Shown here: one piece after another, positions 24,971 through 32,902 of the stretch
Layout of the letters: every line of letters begins with the position of its first letter
Position numbering within the stretch: position 1 is the stretch's first letter
NCBI RefSeq assembly: GCF_020907405.1
Contig: NZ_JAJJOE010000011.1
Coordinates: 286,505 to 350,504 of the forward strand
Length of the DNA stretch: 64,000 nt
Reading direction: 5' to 3'
DNA from: Arthrobacter sp. zg-Y769
Lineage (GTDB): Bacteria > Actinomycetota > Actinomycetes > Actinomycetales > Micrococcaceae
Notes under the pieces: model-generated
The model's database searches: none
Told to the model about the DNA's origin: nothing
What the model saw: the letters and a program-made list of their open reading frames with translations, nothing else
Position numbers and translations under genes: made by a program

Positions 24971-25171
24971 GTGGAACCTATCCGAATCGAACGCTGGTGG
25001 CCGTACCTGGACGGTGCGGCCAAGGACTGGTTGAGGCACAATCTCCGCCAGGACGGCCTGCCGTCCAAGGTGCAGGACCGGATTGCCGAGGCCGGCGGAC
25101 CCGTCATGGACCCCATTCTCGCCGAGCCGGACTGGGCCTTTATTGAACTGGATGCCCAAGCCGTAGAGTGA
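24971..25171 (+). CDS. Small hypothetical protein
   Basis: 66 aa from GTG 24971, with GAAGGGGG 6 bases upstream. Soluble, amphipathic: 'IERWWPYLDGAAKDWLRHNL' then 'DPILAEPDWAFIELD'. No domain recognised. Good ribosome binding site and GC-rich third positions support it as a real gene; the hairpin between it and pstS suggests a separate or read-through transcript. Confidence 0.65.
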   Translation: MEPIRIERWWPYLDGAAKDWLRHNLRQDGLPSKVQDRIAEAGGPVMDPILAEPDWAFIELDAQAVE

Positions 25172-25205
25172 TTAGACCGGCATTGAAGGCCTGCTTTCCG
25201 TGAGG

Positions 25206-25253
25206 CGCCTTAGGTGCAGACTGGCAGATTTTCCGAACCCTTGGCCTAAGGCG
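25206..25253 (+). promoter_or_regulatory. Inverted repeat overlapping the ribosome binding site of the polyol dehydrogenase gene
   Basis: Perfect 9-bp arms CGCCTTAGG (25206-25214) and CCTAAGGCG (25245-25253). The right arm includes AAGGCG, the apparent Shine-Dalgarno of the gene starting at 25259, so pairing would hide it. It could instead be a DNA operator. Confidence 0.4.
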
Positions 25254-25258
25254 GCGTT

Positions 25259-26737
25259 ATGACCAAACTCAGCGAAGAGTCCCTTTCCCGGTTACCGGCG
25301 TCCGTAGCCCGGCCCCGTTATGACCGCTCCCGGCTGACCACCGGAATTGTCCATTTCGGTGTAGGCGGATTCCACCGGGCGCACCAGGCAATGTACCTGG
25401 ACCGCTTGATGAATGAAGGCAAAGCCCTGGACTGGGCCATCTGCGGTGTCGGCGTCCTGCCCCGGGACGCAGCCATGAAAACCGTGATGGATAGCCAGGA
25501 CTGCCTCTATAGCCTGGTCCTGAAGCATCCCGACGGCGCCCGTGAAGCCCGCGTGATCGGTTCGATTGCCGAGTACCTGTATGCCCCGGAGGATCCCGAG
25601 GCGGTCATTGAAAAAATGGCAGCGCCCGGCACCCGGATTGTGTCCCTGACCATCACCGAGGGTGGCTACAACATCAGCGACACCACGGGTGAGTTCGATG
25701 CCTCCAATGCCGACGTCGCGGCGGACCTCCAGCCAGGCGCGGTTCCCGCGACCGTCTTCGGCCTGGTCATTGAGGCCCTGCGCCGCCGGCGCGAACGGCG
25801 GCTGGCACCGTTCACCGTGATGTCCTGCGATAACGTTCCCGGCAACGGAGAAGTGGCCCGCCGGGCCTTCGCGGAGTTTGCGCGGCTGCTGGATCCGGAG
25901 CTGGGGGAGTGGGTGCGGGAATCCGTGTCTTTCCCCTCCTCCATGGTGGACCGGATCACGCCGGCCACAACCGATGACGACCGCACCATGCTGGCCGAGG
26001 AATTCGGCATCGAGGACGCCTGGCCGGTTGTAGCCGAGGACTTCGAGCAGTGGGCGCTGGAGGACGCATTTCCCCAGGGCCGGCCGGCCTGGGAAGACGC
26101 CGGTGTGACCATGGCGGCGGACGTGGAACCGTACGAACACATGAAACTGCGCCTGCTGAACTGCGGTCACCAGGGACTGGCCTATCTGGGCTATCTCTCG
26201 GGCTACCGCTACGTGCACGAGGCCGTGCGGGACCCGCAGCTCGCCCAGTTCCTGCTGGACTACATGGACCGGGAAGCAACCCCCACCCTGCTCCCCGTTC
26301 CGGGTGTCGATCTGGGCGCCTACAAGCTGAGGCTGCTGCAGCGCTTCGGCAATGAGCACGTCCGGGACACCCTCGCCCGCCTGTGCGCCGAAAGCTCCGA
26401 CCGGATCCCGAAATGGCTGGTCCCCGTGGTCCGCGAGAATGTTGCTGCAGGAGGGGAAATTTCCCGGTCCGCGGCCATCATTGCCGCCTGGGCGCGCTAC
26501 GCCGAAGGTGTGGACGAGGCAGGTGAACCGATCCGGGTCGTCGACAACCGGCGCGACGAAGTGATGGCGGCCGCGGCCAGGAACAGGGAGGACCCGCTGG
26601 CATTTGTTTCCCAGCCTTACTTCTTCGCCAACCTGTCCCAGGACGTACGGTTTACCGAGGCATATCTGTCCGCCCTCGGAACCCTGCACGACGGCGGCGC
26701 GAAGGCCGCCGTCGCAGGGCTTCTGGACGGCGCCTGA
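25259..26737 (+). CDS. Mannitol dehydrogenase-family polyol/hexuronate oxidoreductase
   Basis: 492 aa long-chain dehydrogenase of the mannitol 2-dehydrogenase / fructuronate reductase family. N-terminal 'IVHFGVGGFHRAHQAMYLDR' (Rossmann GxGxFHRAH), 'SCDNVPGNGEV', 'SFPSSMVDRITP' and the C-terminal 'MKLRLLNCGHQGLAYLGYLS', containing the K-x5-N-x3-H active site of the family. Oxidises a polyol to a ketose with NAD+; mannitol, arabitol and sorbitol are the common substrates. No transporter beside it. A paralogue lies at 49554-51077. Confidence 0.9.
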   Translation: MTKLSEESLSRLPASVARPRYDRSRLTTGIVHFGVGGFHRAHQAMYLDRLMNEGKALDWAICGVGVLPRDAAMKTVMDSQDCLYSLVLKHPDGAREARVIGSIAEYLYAPEDPEAVIEKMAAPGTRIVSLTITEGGYNISDTTGEFDASNADVAADLQPGAVPATVFGLVIEALRRRRERRLAPFTVMSCDNVPGNGEVARRAFAEFARLLDPELGEWVRESVSFPSSMVDRITPATTDDDRTMLAEEFGIEDAWPVVAEDFEQWALEDAFPQGRPAWEDAGVTMAADVEPYEHMKLRLLNCGHQGLAYLGYLSGYRYVHEAVRDPQLAQFLLDYMDREATPTLLPVPGVDLGAYKLRLLQRFGNEHVRDTLARLCAESSDRIPKWLVPVVRENVAAGGEISRSAAIIAAWARYAEGVDEAGEPIRVVDNRRDEVMAAAARNREDPLAFVSQPYFFANLSQDVRFTEAYLSALGTLHDGGAKAAVAGLLDGA

Positions 26738-26758
26738 TTCGGTACAGCCCCCGGCACC

Positions 26759-27490
26759 CTACTCGGCGAAGTGGGTCTGCACCGTCTGCGAAGTCACCGA
26801 CTTCACGACGCCTTCGGCGAGGTCCCGGAGTTTGACGTTCCGGTTGCTGGAGGCGTCGCGCAGGATCTCGAACGCCTCCTCCTGGCCGCACTTGTTCTGC
26901 GCCATAACGATGCCGATGGCAATGTCGATGGTGGTTCTGGCCTGCATGGCTGCACGGAGATGCTCGGAAGTGCTCCTGTGCCGGGCGATCTGGACGGCCA
27001 GCTGCAGGGTAATCGCCGCTTCGGCGGCGAAGGCTTCGGCTTTCCGGGTTACCTCCGGCGTGAAGTGGCCTGGGTCCCGGGCATAGAGGTTCAGCCCCGC
27101 ACCCCCGTCATTGCCCAGCATGAGCGGAACCCCGAGGATGGAATAGAAGCCACGGTCACGAATGGCGTCCGTGTAGTCCGGCCACCGCGGGTCGGTGCGG
27201 ACATCTTCCACCAGAACGGTTTTCCCCGTCCGGGACGCCCGCATGCACGGCCCGTCCCCGAACCCGTACTGGACTTCATCCAGGGCCTTCGCTGCCTCGC
27301 TGCTGCTGGCCACGGTGGTGCCCTGCCGGTCCCGAAGCAGGGTGACCCCGGCCAGGACCTCGGCATCGCCGCTGAAAAGCTGCGCGGCATGGAGGGCAAA
27401 GCCCTCCAGGAACAACTCCACCGATTCGGTCTGCAGAATAAGCTGCTGCAATTCGGCGGCTAGGGAGTACCGCTCCGGGGTCAAGTTCAT
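26759..27490 (-). CDS. GAF and ANTAR domain-containing protein
   Basis: 243 aa. GAF-like sensor domain (about residues 35-165, 'EVQYGFGDGPCMRASRTGKT', 'SILGVPLMLGNDGGAGLNLY') followed by an ANTAR RNA-binding domain (about residues 180-235, 'ARTTIDIAIGIVMAQNKCG' and 'FEILRDASSNRNVKLRDLAE'). ANTAR proteins bind paired hexaloop hairpins in nascent RNA and prevent termination; the GAF ligand here is unknown. 64 bp downstream of the LanB-C-like gene in the same direction, so the two may be co-transcribed. Convergent with the polyol dehydrogenase. Confidence 0.92.
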   Translation of the reverse strand: MNLTPERYSLAAELQQLILQTESVELFLEGFALHAAQLFSGDAEVLAGVTLLRDRQGTTVASSSEAAKALDEVQYGFGDGPCMRASRTGKTVLVEDVRTDPRWPDYTDAIRDRGFYSILGVPLMLGNDGGAGLNLYARDPGHFTPEVTRKAEAFAAEAAITLQLAVQIARHRSTSEHLRAAMQARTTIDIAIGIVMAQNKCGQEEAFEILRDASSNRNVKLRDLAEGVVKSVTSQTVQTHFAE

Positions 27491-27554
27491 ACGCCGAGTT
27501 TATCGTCGCCGGTGTTGTATTCCCGCATCGCGGTCCCGCCGCGGACCCCTGGGT

Positions 27555-28505
27555 TTAGGTGGCCTCCGCCAGCTCGACTTCCTTCTCCCTGCTCCACGTC
27601 CGCGCATAAACCCCGATCAGTGCCTCCTGGCGAAGCGTGAACCCCAGCCGGTTCAGCAGGCCGTGCGCCTGGTACACCGTGAGGTGCTGCGCACTGCGGC
27701 TGGCTCCGGCCTTGTCCGCCCGGTAAAGGTAGGTATCGATGGCCCGCAGCCAGCGTCGGCGCCAGTTCGTGACCGCGGGTTCGGAGGCTGTGGCCATCAT
27801 CAGGCGGTGGACGGGCATCAACTGCGCCTGCGCCTGCGCACCCGTGGCCTTCTGCACCCCGGCGGCCCGAGGATCGGAAGCCGTGCAGCTGTGGAGATGG
27901 CTGTCCCAGTAATACTCCCAGGAGACCCTGCGGCGGTCCGGCCAGGTGGACGCCCGGGGCCCCTTCATCATTGCGTAGGCCGAATCGAAAAGCAGGAGCG
28001 AAGCGAGAGCGGAGCGGTTCTGCGCCTTTGCAAAGCGTGCCGTTGCCCAGAGACAGAGATCGGATGAAAGCTCGAAGACTTCCTCCGCCAGGGCCAGTCC
28101 GTCAACACCGCCGTAGCGGGCCAGATCAGCCTCGACCGAGGGCAGCAATGCTTCCGTACCAACCGTCCGGTCCATCACCGGATCAATGAATTCATGCTCC
28201 ACCGCGAGGCTGCGCACGGGATCCCCGGACTGTTCCTGCAACGCCCCCAGCAGGGACTTGAGCCGGTCCAGGGTTTCGGCCGGGGCAAGTATTCGAAGCC
28301 GGACCTGCGCATTGGACGGCTGCATTCGCCGGGTATAAAACCACCGTTTGGTTCCGCACAGTCTCGCCTGTGCAACAAGGGGTGTCACCAGTTCACCGAT
28401 GATCCGGTCCGCCAGTTCGAAACGACCGGCATCAACGGTGAGGTTCCACCACACGAGGTGGGAGGAAGGGCGGGCGGGTGTGCGGAGTGCGGCTGGCTGG
28501 GTCAT
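27555..28505 (-). CDS. Stand-alone lantibiotic-dehydratase C-terminal-domain protein (thiopeptide-type / small LanB-like)
   Basis: 316 aa from ATG 28505 (AAAGG 6 bases upstream; upstream in-frame ATG 28511). Three landmarks of the Lant_dehydr_C / thiopeptide-type bacteriocin family: 'RWFYTRRMQPSNAQVRLRIL' (the WFxRY...RLRL motif), 'ARYGGVDGLALAEEVFELSS' (RYGG ... E..F), and C-terminal 'HLTVYQAHGLLNRLG' (the SxxHMxxNRLG motif). In full LanB this domain does glutamate elimination from glutamylated peptides; stand-alone versions include peptide aminoacyl-tRNA ligases (PEARLs) that extend scaffold peptides. No large LanB, cyclase or obvious precursor lies beside it. What it modifies is unknown. 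Confidence 0.82.
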   Translation of the reverse strand: MTQPAALRTPARPSSHLVWWNLTVDAGRFELADRIIGELVTPLVAQARLCGTKRWFYTRRMQPSNAQVRLRILAPAETLDRLKSLLGALQEQSGDPVRSLAVEHEFIDPVMDRTVGTEALLPSVEADLARYGGVDGLALAEEVFELSSDLCLWATARFAKAQNRSALASLLLFDSAYAMMKGPRASTWPDRRRVSWEYYWDSHLHSCTASDPRAAGVQKATGAQAQAQLMPVHRLMMATASEPAVTNWRRRWLRAIDTYLYRADKAGASRSAQHLTVYQAHGLLNRLGFTLRQEALIGVYARTWSREKEVELAEAT

Positions 28506-28882
28506 GGCCATCCTTTCGCTGCTGTTGCTGCTGGGCCACCCCACCTGGAACACCGTTTGCAGCGGGTCCCGGGATGGAAGTCTTTCCCAATCGAGCGGCC
28601 GTGTCCACCACCGAAAGTTCCTCCCCGCGAAGACTGCCGCAACCCGTCCCGAAGTGCTGGATTAGGAGTAATATCTCCTGCCGGTGCGCGCACCCTGAAC
28701 CCACCCCGCGGGCTAGCTGCAGGGCGCGCCGCCGAGGGCGGCGGGGAGGGGCATGGGGAAGCCCGTCACATTTCCGCGTAATAGAAGCAGGCTGATAAAT
28801 TCATTTGCCGGGCGCAATCGGTATTAACGAATGCGTGTGCCCGGAAAAGTCCTGAATAACTTGTTCTTCCAAAAGGTCCGGC
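28506..28882. other. Divergent intergenic region, no supported gene
   Basis: 377 bp between the LanB-C-like gene (minus) and the histidine kinase (plus), both of whose promoters should lie here. Short ORFs exist on both strands but have weak third-position GC bias. A small palindrome, AGGAG-TAATAT-CTCCT (28664-28679), is the only clear dyad. Confidence 0.5.
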
Positions 28883-30418
28883 ATGCTCCAGTTTTTCCGC
28901 CGCTTTCCGCGCATCGGCGGGGTTCGGACGTCTATTTCAGACTGGTCCACCCTTTTCCACCGTTCCCCGTCCGGGTATGTCCTGGTCTCCGGGCGCGGCG
29001 TCATCCTGGAATCAAACGCTGCTTTTGCAGCATGGACCGGCAGGAACAGGAGCATATTGGCCGGGACCGCTTTCACCGATCTCCTTTCGCCCGGGGACCT
29101 GCCGGAGTACCAGCGCTGGAGCGCCGCCCTGACGGCCACCCCGACGGCGAGCCTGGACGTTGATTTCACGGGTACCGACGGTACCCGGCTGCCTGCCTTC
29201 ATTTCCGCGGCCCGCATCGCACGCCGCGGCGGCACCGTGGACCTCATTAACGTGTTCCCGGTGCCCGGCGGGCACAGCTACGAACGCGACCTGGTCGACG
29301 CCCGCCAGCAGGCAGAAACTGCAGAAACCGCGCGCGGCGCAGCCGAACTTCGGGCACAGCAGAGGGAGTCCCTTCTGAAGACCATCCTGGACACCGTGGA
29401 CGTCGGTGTACTGGTCGTGGATGACGAGGGCCGGGAAATCCTCGCCAACGCACGGATGGAAAGCAGCAGGCCGCTGATTCCGTCAGGCACATCCCACACC
29501 TTCGGCGGCGGCACGTGGCCCGTCTACGGCCCGGATCGGAAGACGCCGCTGCCGGACGAACAGCGTCCCATCCGCCGGGCAATTTCCGGTGAGTCCTTCT
29601 CGGAGCAGATCGTCTGGATAGGCACCGGACGGGGGCAGATGGCAGTCAGCGTATGTGCACGCAGGGTGCCGGATGGCGGTGACTTCAAGGGATCGGTCCT
29701 GGCGTTCAACGACGTCACGCAACTGGTGCGCGCACAGTCGGCGCAGGGAGAGTTCGTCGGAAACGTCTCCCACGAGCTGCGGACGCCCCTCACGTCCATC
29801 CTCGGCTACCTGGATATGGCCCTCGAGGCGGAGGTGGAGCTGCCCAACGCCGTCGAGACGGCCCTGCAGATCGCGGTCCGGAACGCAGAACGGCTGCTGC
29901 AGCTGGTGACGGACCTGCTGTCCGTGGCGTCCGGCAATGCAGCTTTGGAACTGCGGGAGGTGTCCCTTGCGCCCATGGCAGTCGCCGCCGTCGACTCCTT
30001 CGGTCCCCGCGCCCGGATTAACGGCGTGGAGTTCGACGTCGAGGTGCCCGCGGACCTGCGGGCGGTGGTGGACGCCGGGCGGATCCGGGAGGTGCTGGAA
30101 AACCTCGTGTCCAATGCGGTCAAGTACTCACCCGACGGCGGCAAGGTGCAGGTGCGGGCCCGGCGGCAGGAAGATTCCGTGGTGATTGAGGTGGCGGATA
30201 ACGGGATCGGCATGACCCCGGAGGAGCAGGACCAGGTCTTCACCCGGTTCTTCCGGTCCGGGCAGGCGCTCACTGCGGCCATACCCGGAGCAGGGCTGGG
30301 GCTGGCGATCACGCGCAGGATCGTGGAAGAACACGGGGGAAGCATCAGTTTCCGCAGCGAAGCCGGGCAGGGGACGATCTTCACCGTGACGCTTCCGCTG
30401 GCAGGGCCGGGCTTGTAA
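28883..30418 (+). CDS. PAS-domain sensor histidine kinase (orphan)
   Basis: 511 aa, soluble. Two PAS-like sensor segments (about residues 25-115, 'FHRSPSGYVLVSGRGVILES', and about 165-270, 'TILDTVDVGVLVVDDEGREI'), then HisKA with the phospho-acceptor in 'NVSHELRTPLTSILGYLDM' (about residue 296), N box 'ENLVSNAVKYSPDGG', G1/F/G2 boxes 'VADNGIGMTPEEQDQVFTRF' and 'GAGLGLAITRRIVEEHGG'. No membrane segment, so an intracellular signal is expected. No response regulator is adjacent; the partner must be elsewhere. Resembles actinobacterial orphan kinases involved in redox or light sensing, but no cofactor motif is seen. Confidence 0.92.
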   Translation: MLQFFRRFPRIGGVRTSISDWSTLFHRSPSGYVLVSGRGVILESNAAFAAWTGRNRSILAGTAFTDLLSPGDLPEYQRWSAALTATPTASLDVDFTGTDGTRLPAFISAARIARRGGTVDLINVFPVPGGHSYERDLVDARQQAETAETARGAAELRAQQRESLLKTILDTVDVGVLVVDDEGREILANARMESSRPLIPSGTSHTFGGGTWPVYGPDRKTPLPDEQRPIRRAISGESFSEQIVWIGTGRGQMAVSVCARRVPDGGDFKGSVLAFNDVTQLVRAQSAQGEFVGNVSHELRTPLTSILGYLDMALEAEVELPNAVETALQIAVRNAERLLQLVTDLLSVASGNAALELREVSLAPMAVAAVDSFGPRARINGVEFDVEVPADLRAVVDAGRIREVLENLVSNAVKYSPDGGKVQVRARRQEDSVVIEVADNGIGMTPEEQDQVFTRFFRSGQALTAAIPGAGLGLAITRRIVEEHGGSISFRSEAGQGTIFTVTLPLAGPGL

Positions 30419-30479
30419 ACCTACTAAGTTTGCTTATCGTTAAGGGGCCAGATTCAACTCCAGGCGAGGAGGCAGCCCA

Positions 30480-31625
30480 GTGCGAGCGATGGTGTACCGA
30501 GGACCGTACAAGGTCAGGGTGGAAGAGAAGGACATTCCGCCCATAGAACATCCCAACGATGCCATCATCCGGGTCACCCTGGCGGCAATCTGCGGCTCCG
30601 ACCTGCACCTGTACCACGGACTGATGCCCGACACCCGGGTCGGGCACACCTTCGGCCATGAGTTCATCGGTGTGGTCGAAGAGGTTGGGCCTTCGGTGCG
30701 GAACCTCAAGGTCGGCGACCGGGTGATGGTCCCGGCCAACATCTACTGCGGGTCCTGTTTTTACTGCGCCCGGGGGTTGTATTCGAACTGCCACAACGTA
30801 AACCCGAACGCCACCGCCGTCGGCAGCCTGTACGGCTATTCGCACACGACCGGGGGGTACGACGGCGGCCAGGCGGAATTCGTGCGGGTCCCGTTCGCCG
30901 ACGTCGGACCGTCCCTGATCCCGGAGTGGATGGATGAAGAAGACGCGCTGATGTGCACCGATGCCCTGGCCACGGGATACTTCGGTGCCCAGCTGGGGGA
31001 CATCGTGGAGGGCGATACCGTGATTGTCTTCGGTGCCGGCCCGGTGGGGCTGTACGCCGCAAAGTCCGCCTGGCTGATGGGCGCCGGTCGGGTCATTGTG
31101 ATTGACCACCTGGATTACCGGCTGGACAAGGCGAGGACCTTCGCCCACGCCGAGACCTACAACTTCACCGAGTATGACGACATCGTGGTCCAGATGAAGA
31201 AAATCACCGATCACCTCGGTGCCGACGTCGCCATTGATGCGGTGGGGGCAGAGGCAGACGGAAGCTTCCTGCAGCACGTTACGGCGACCAAGTTCAAACT
31301 GCAGGGCGGTTCTCCGGTGGCGCTGAACTGGGCCATCGACTCGGTGCGCAAGGCCGCCACCGTTTCCGTGATGGGTGCCTATGGGCCGGTATTCAGCGCC
31401 GTGAAGTTCGGTGACGCCATGAACAAGGGCCTGACACTGAATATGAACCAGACTCCGATGAAGCGGCAGTGGCCGCGCCTGTTCGAGCACATCAAGGCCG
31501 GTTACCTCAAGCCCCACGAGATCATCACGCACCGGATTCCGCTGGAACACATTGCCGAGGGCTATCACATGTTCTCCGCGAAGCTGGATAACTGCATCAA
31601 GCCCGTCATCATCCCCGGATCCTGA
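30480..31625 (+). CDS. Zinc-dependent alcohol dehydrogenase, glutathione-independent formaldehyde dehydrogenase type
   Basis: 381 aa MDR enzyme. Catalytic zinc ligands in 'ICGSDLHLYHG' and 'GHEFIGVVEEVG'; structural zinc loop 'YCGSCFYCARGLYSNC' (four Cys); Rossmann 'VFGAGPVGLYAAKSAWLMGA'. The long insertions ('GYSHTTGGYDGGQAEFVRVP', 'DALATGYFGAQ') are as in formaldehyde dismutase/dehydrogenase-like enzymes. GTG start, GAGGAGG 8 bases upstream. Probably oxidises a small alcohol or aldehyde; coupled with the gene 16 bases downstream. Confidence 0.9.
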   Translation: MRAMVYRGPYKVRVEEKDIPPIEHPNDAIIRVTLAAICGSDLHLYHGLMPDTRVGHTFGHEFIGVVEEVGPSVRNLKVGDRVMVPANIYCGSCFYCARGLYSNCHNVNPNATAVGSLYGYSHTTGGYDGGQAEFVRVPFADVGPSLIPEWMDEEDALMCTDALATGYFGAQLGDIVEGDTVIVFGAGPVGLYAAKSAWLMGAGRVIVIDHLDYRLDKARTFAHAETYNFTEYDDIVVQMKKITDHLGADVAIDAVGAEADGSFLQHVTATKFKLQGGSPVALNWAIDSVRKAATVSVMGAYGPVFSAVKFGDAMNKGLTLNMNQTPMKRQWPRLFEHIKAGYLKPHEIITHRIPLEHIAEGYHMFSAKLDNCIKPVIIPGS

Positions 31626-31641
31626 AAGGAGGGACCCCGCA

Positions 31642-32217
31642 ATGGCCTATACGCCCCAAAAGCCGGCCCTGACTCCCACGAGCGAGGAACTGCGTGCACG
31701 GATCCCGGGCTGGGGTGCCGACCTGGATCCCCGGGACCGTCCCGCGGTGCCCAAGCTGCAGTTTGACCAGACCCTCAGCGGTGCCCACTGGGAATTCCCG
31801 GAGCGCCAGGAGGAAAAGTATCCGCGGGAGCGGTCCATCGAGCACAAGTTCCTTACGCCCGTGTTCGGCACCTCCTGCCCGCCCAAGGGACTGTCCGGGG
31901 TGATGCGCAGGTACGCCTACCGCCGGTTCAGCGAGGCCCGTGCCGCGCACTGGCTGATCCTGCTCGCCGCGGACCGGGTGGACGCCGTGGAGAGCCATCT
32001 GGCCTCCTTCGTGACCCTGCACCCGGACAATCCGGTCACGGAAACCGGTGTGCTGAGCGAGTTCTCCCGCCACGGGTACTCCTCCCGGGTGGGCCGGAAG
32101 CGGGCGGACGTCAACCATCAGTGGATCGATCCGATCCTGGTCGGCGGTCCCTGGCTGCTGGCGGGCGCCGGGGCGGCCACTGCCGTGGGGGCAGTGGTGC
32201 GCAGGCTGCGGAAGTAG
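31642..32217 (+). CDS. Conserved hypothetical protein next to the alcohol dehydrogenase
   Basis: 191 aa from ATG 31642 with AAAGGAGG upstream. Soluble except for a C-terminal hydrophobic segment (about residues 168-187, 'PWLLAGAGAATAVGAVV') and an RRLRK tail, so it may be tail-anchored. Central motif 'SGVMRRYAYRRFSEARAAHW' with several Arg/Tyr. It is the second gene of a two-gene unit. No family name recognised; co-occurrence with the dehydrogenase suggests a linked role. Confidence 0.75.
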   Translation: MAYTPQKPALTPTSEELRARIPGWGADLDPRDRPAVPKLQFDQTLSGAHWEFPERQEEKYPRERSIEHKFLTPVFGTSCPPKGLSGVMRRYAYRRFSEARAAHWLILLAADRVDAVESHLASFVTLHPDNPVTETGVLSEFSRHGYSSRVGRKRADVNHQWIDPILVGGPWLLAGAGAATAVGAVVRRLRK

Positions 32218-32291
32218 CCGTTTCCCAGGAATACTGGGCGGGTCCGGACCGGTTGGAATCCAAGACGGCAAAACCGAGGCGGGAGCAGACC

Positions 32292-32885
32292 ATGGACGGC
32301 AGGGGTGTGGAACAGTACCGGCGCAGGATGGAACGGGCTGCGCAGCTGCGGGCCGCAGCTGCCGGCGGCGGCCTCGACGGGGAAGACGTGGAACGGGCGG
32401 CAGCGGAGGACGAGCTGCAGCACAAGCGCTGGAAGGTCGACGACGCCGCCAAGGCCGATTACCTGGTCCGCGACGCGATGGCACGGGGAGACTTCGACAA
32501 CCTGAAATACGCGGGGAAACCTATTCCGAACCTAGGCGACGGCCATGACCCGGACTGGTGGGTCAAGGGGCTGATGCAGCGCGAGAACGTCACCGGGCTG
32601 GGTCCCAAGGCCATCCTGCTCCGCACCGAGGACGACGAACTGGACGCGCGGCTGGACACGCGGTGGACCGAAAAACAGGTCCGCGAAATCGTTGAGGACT
32701 TCAACGCACGCGTCATTGATGCGCGCCGCCAGCTGGAGGGCGGTCCGCCCGTGGTGACCCGTACCCGCGACGCCGAGCAGGAAGTACAGCGTTGGCGGGA
32801 ACGGAAGACAGCCGCTGCCGAAAAAGAAGCCGCCGCCGCTCCGGAACCGGAGCAGCGGCGGCCGTGGTGGAAACGCCTTCGCTAG
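32292..32885 (+). CDS. DUF1992 (DnaJ-homologue C28-type) protein
   Basis: 197 aa. DUF1992 core: 'DYLVRDAMARGDFDNLKYAG' and 'GKPIPNLGDGHDPDWWVKGL' followed by charged helices, consistent with the short YhdN/DNAJC28-like family. The last 45 residues are an E/A-rich helix ending WWKRLR. ATG 32292 follows GGCGGGAG. Function of the family is unknown. Confidence 0.85.
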   Translation: MDGRGVEQYRRRMERAAQLRAAAAGGGLDGEDVERAAAEDELQHKRWKVDDAAKADYLVRDAMARGDFDNLKYAGKPIPNLGDGHDPDWWVKGLMQRENVTGLGPKAILLRTEDDELDARLDTRWTEKQVREIVEDFNARVIDARRQLEGGPPVVTRTRDAEQEVQRWRERKTAAAEKEAAAAPEPEQRRPWWKRLR

Positions 32886-32902
32886 GCGCTAGGCGCTAAG
32901 CC

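Noticed and set aside
28432..28704. Possible precursor peptide upstream of the LanB-C-like gene
   Set aside because: No ATG, overlaps the enzyme's start, and third positions have only about 60 percent GC by eye, far below real genes here.
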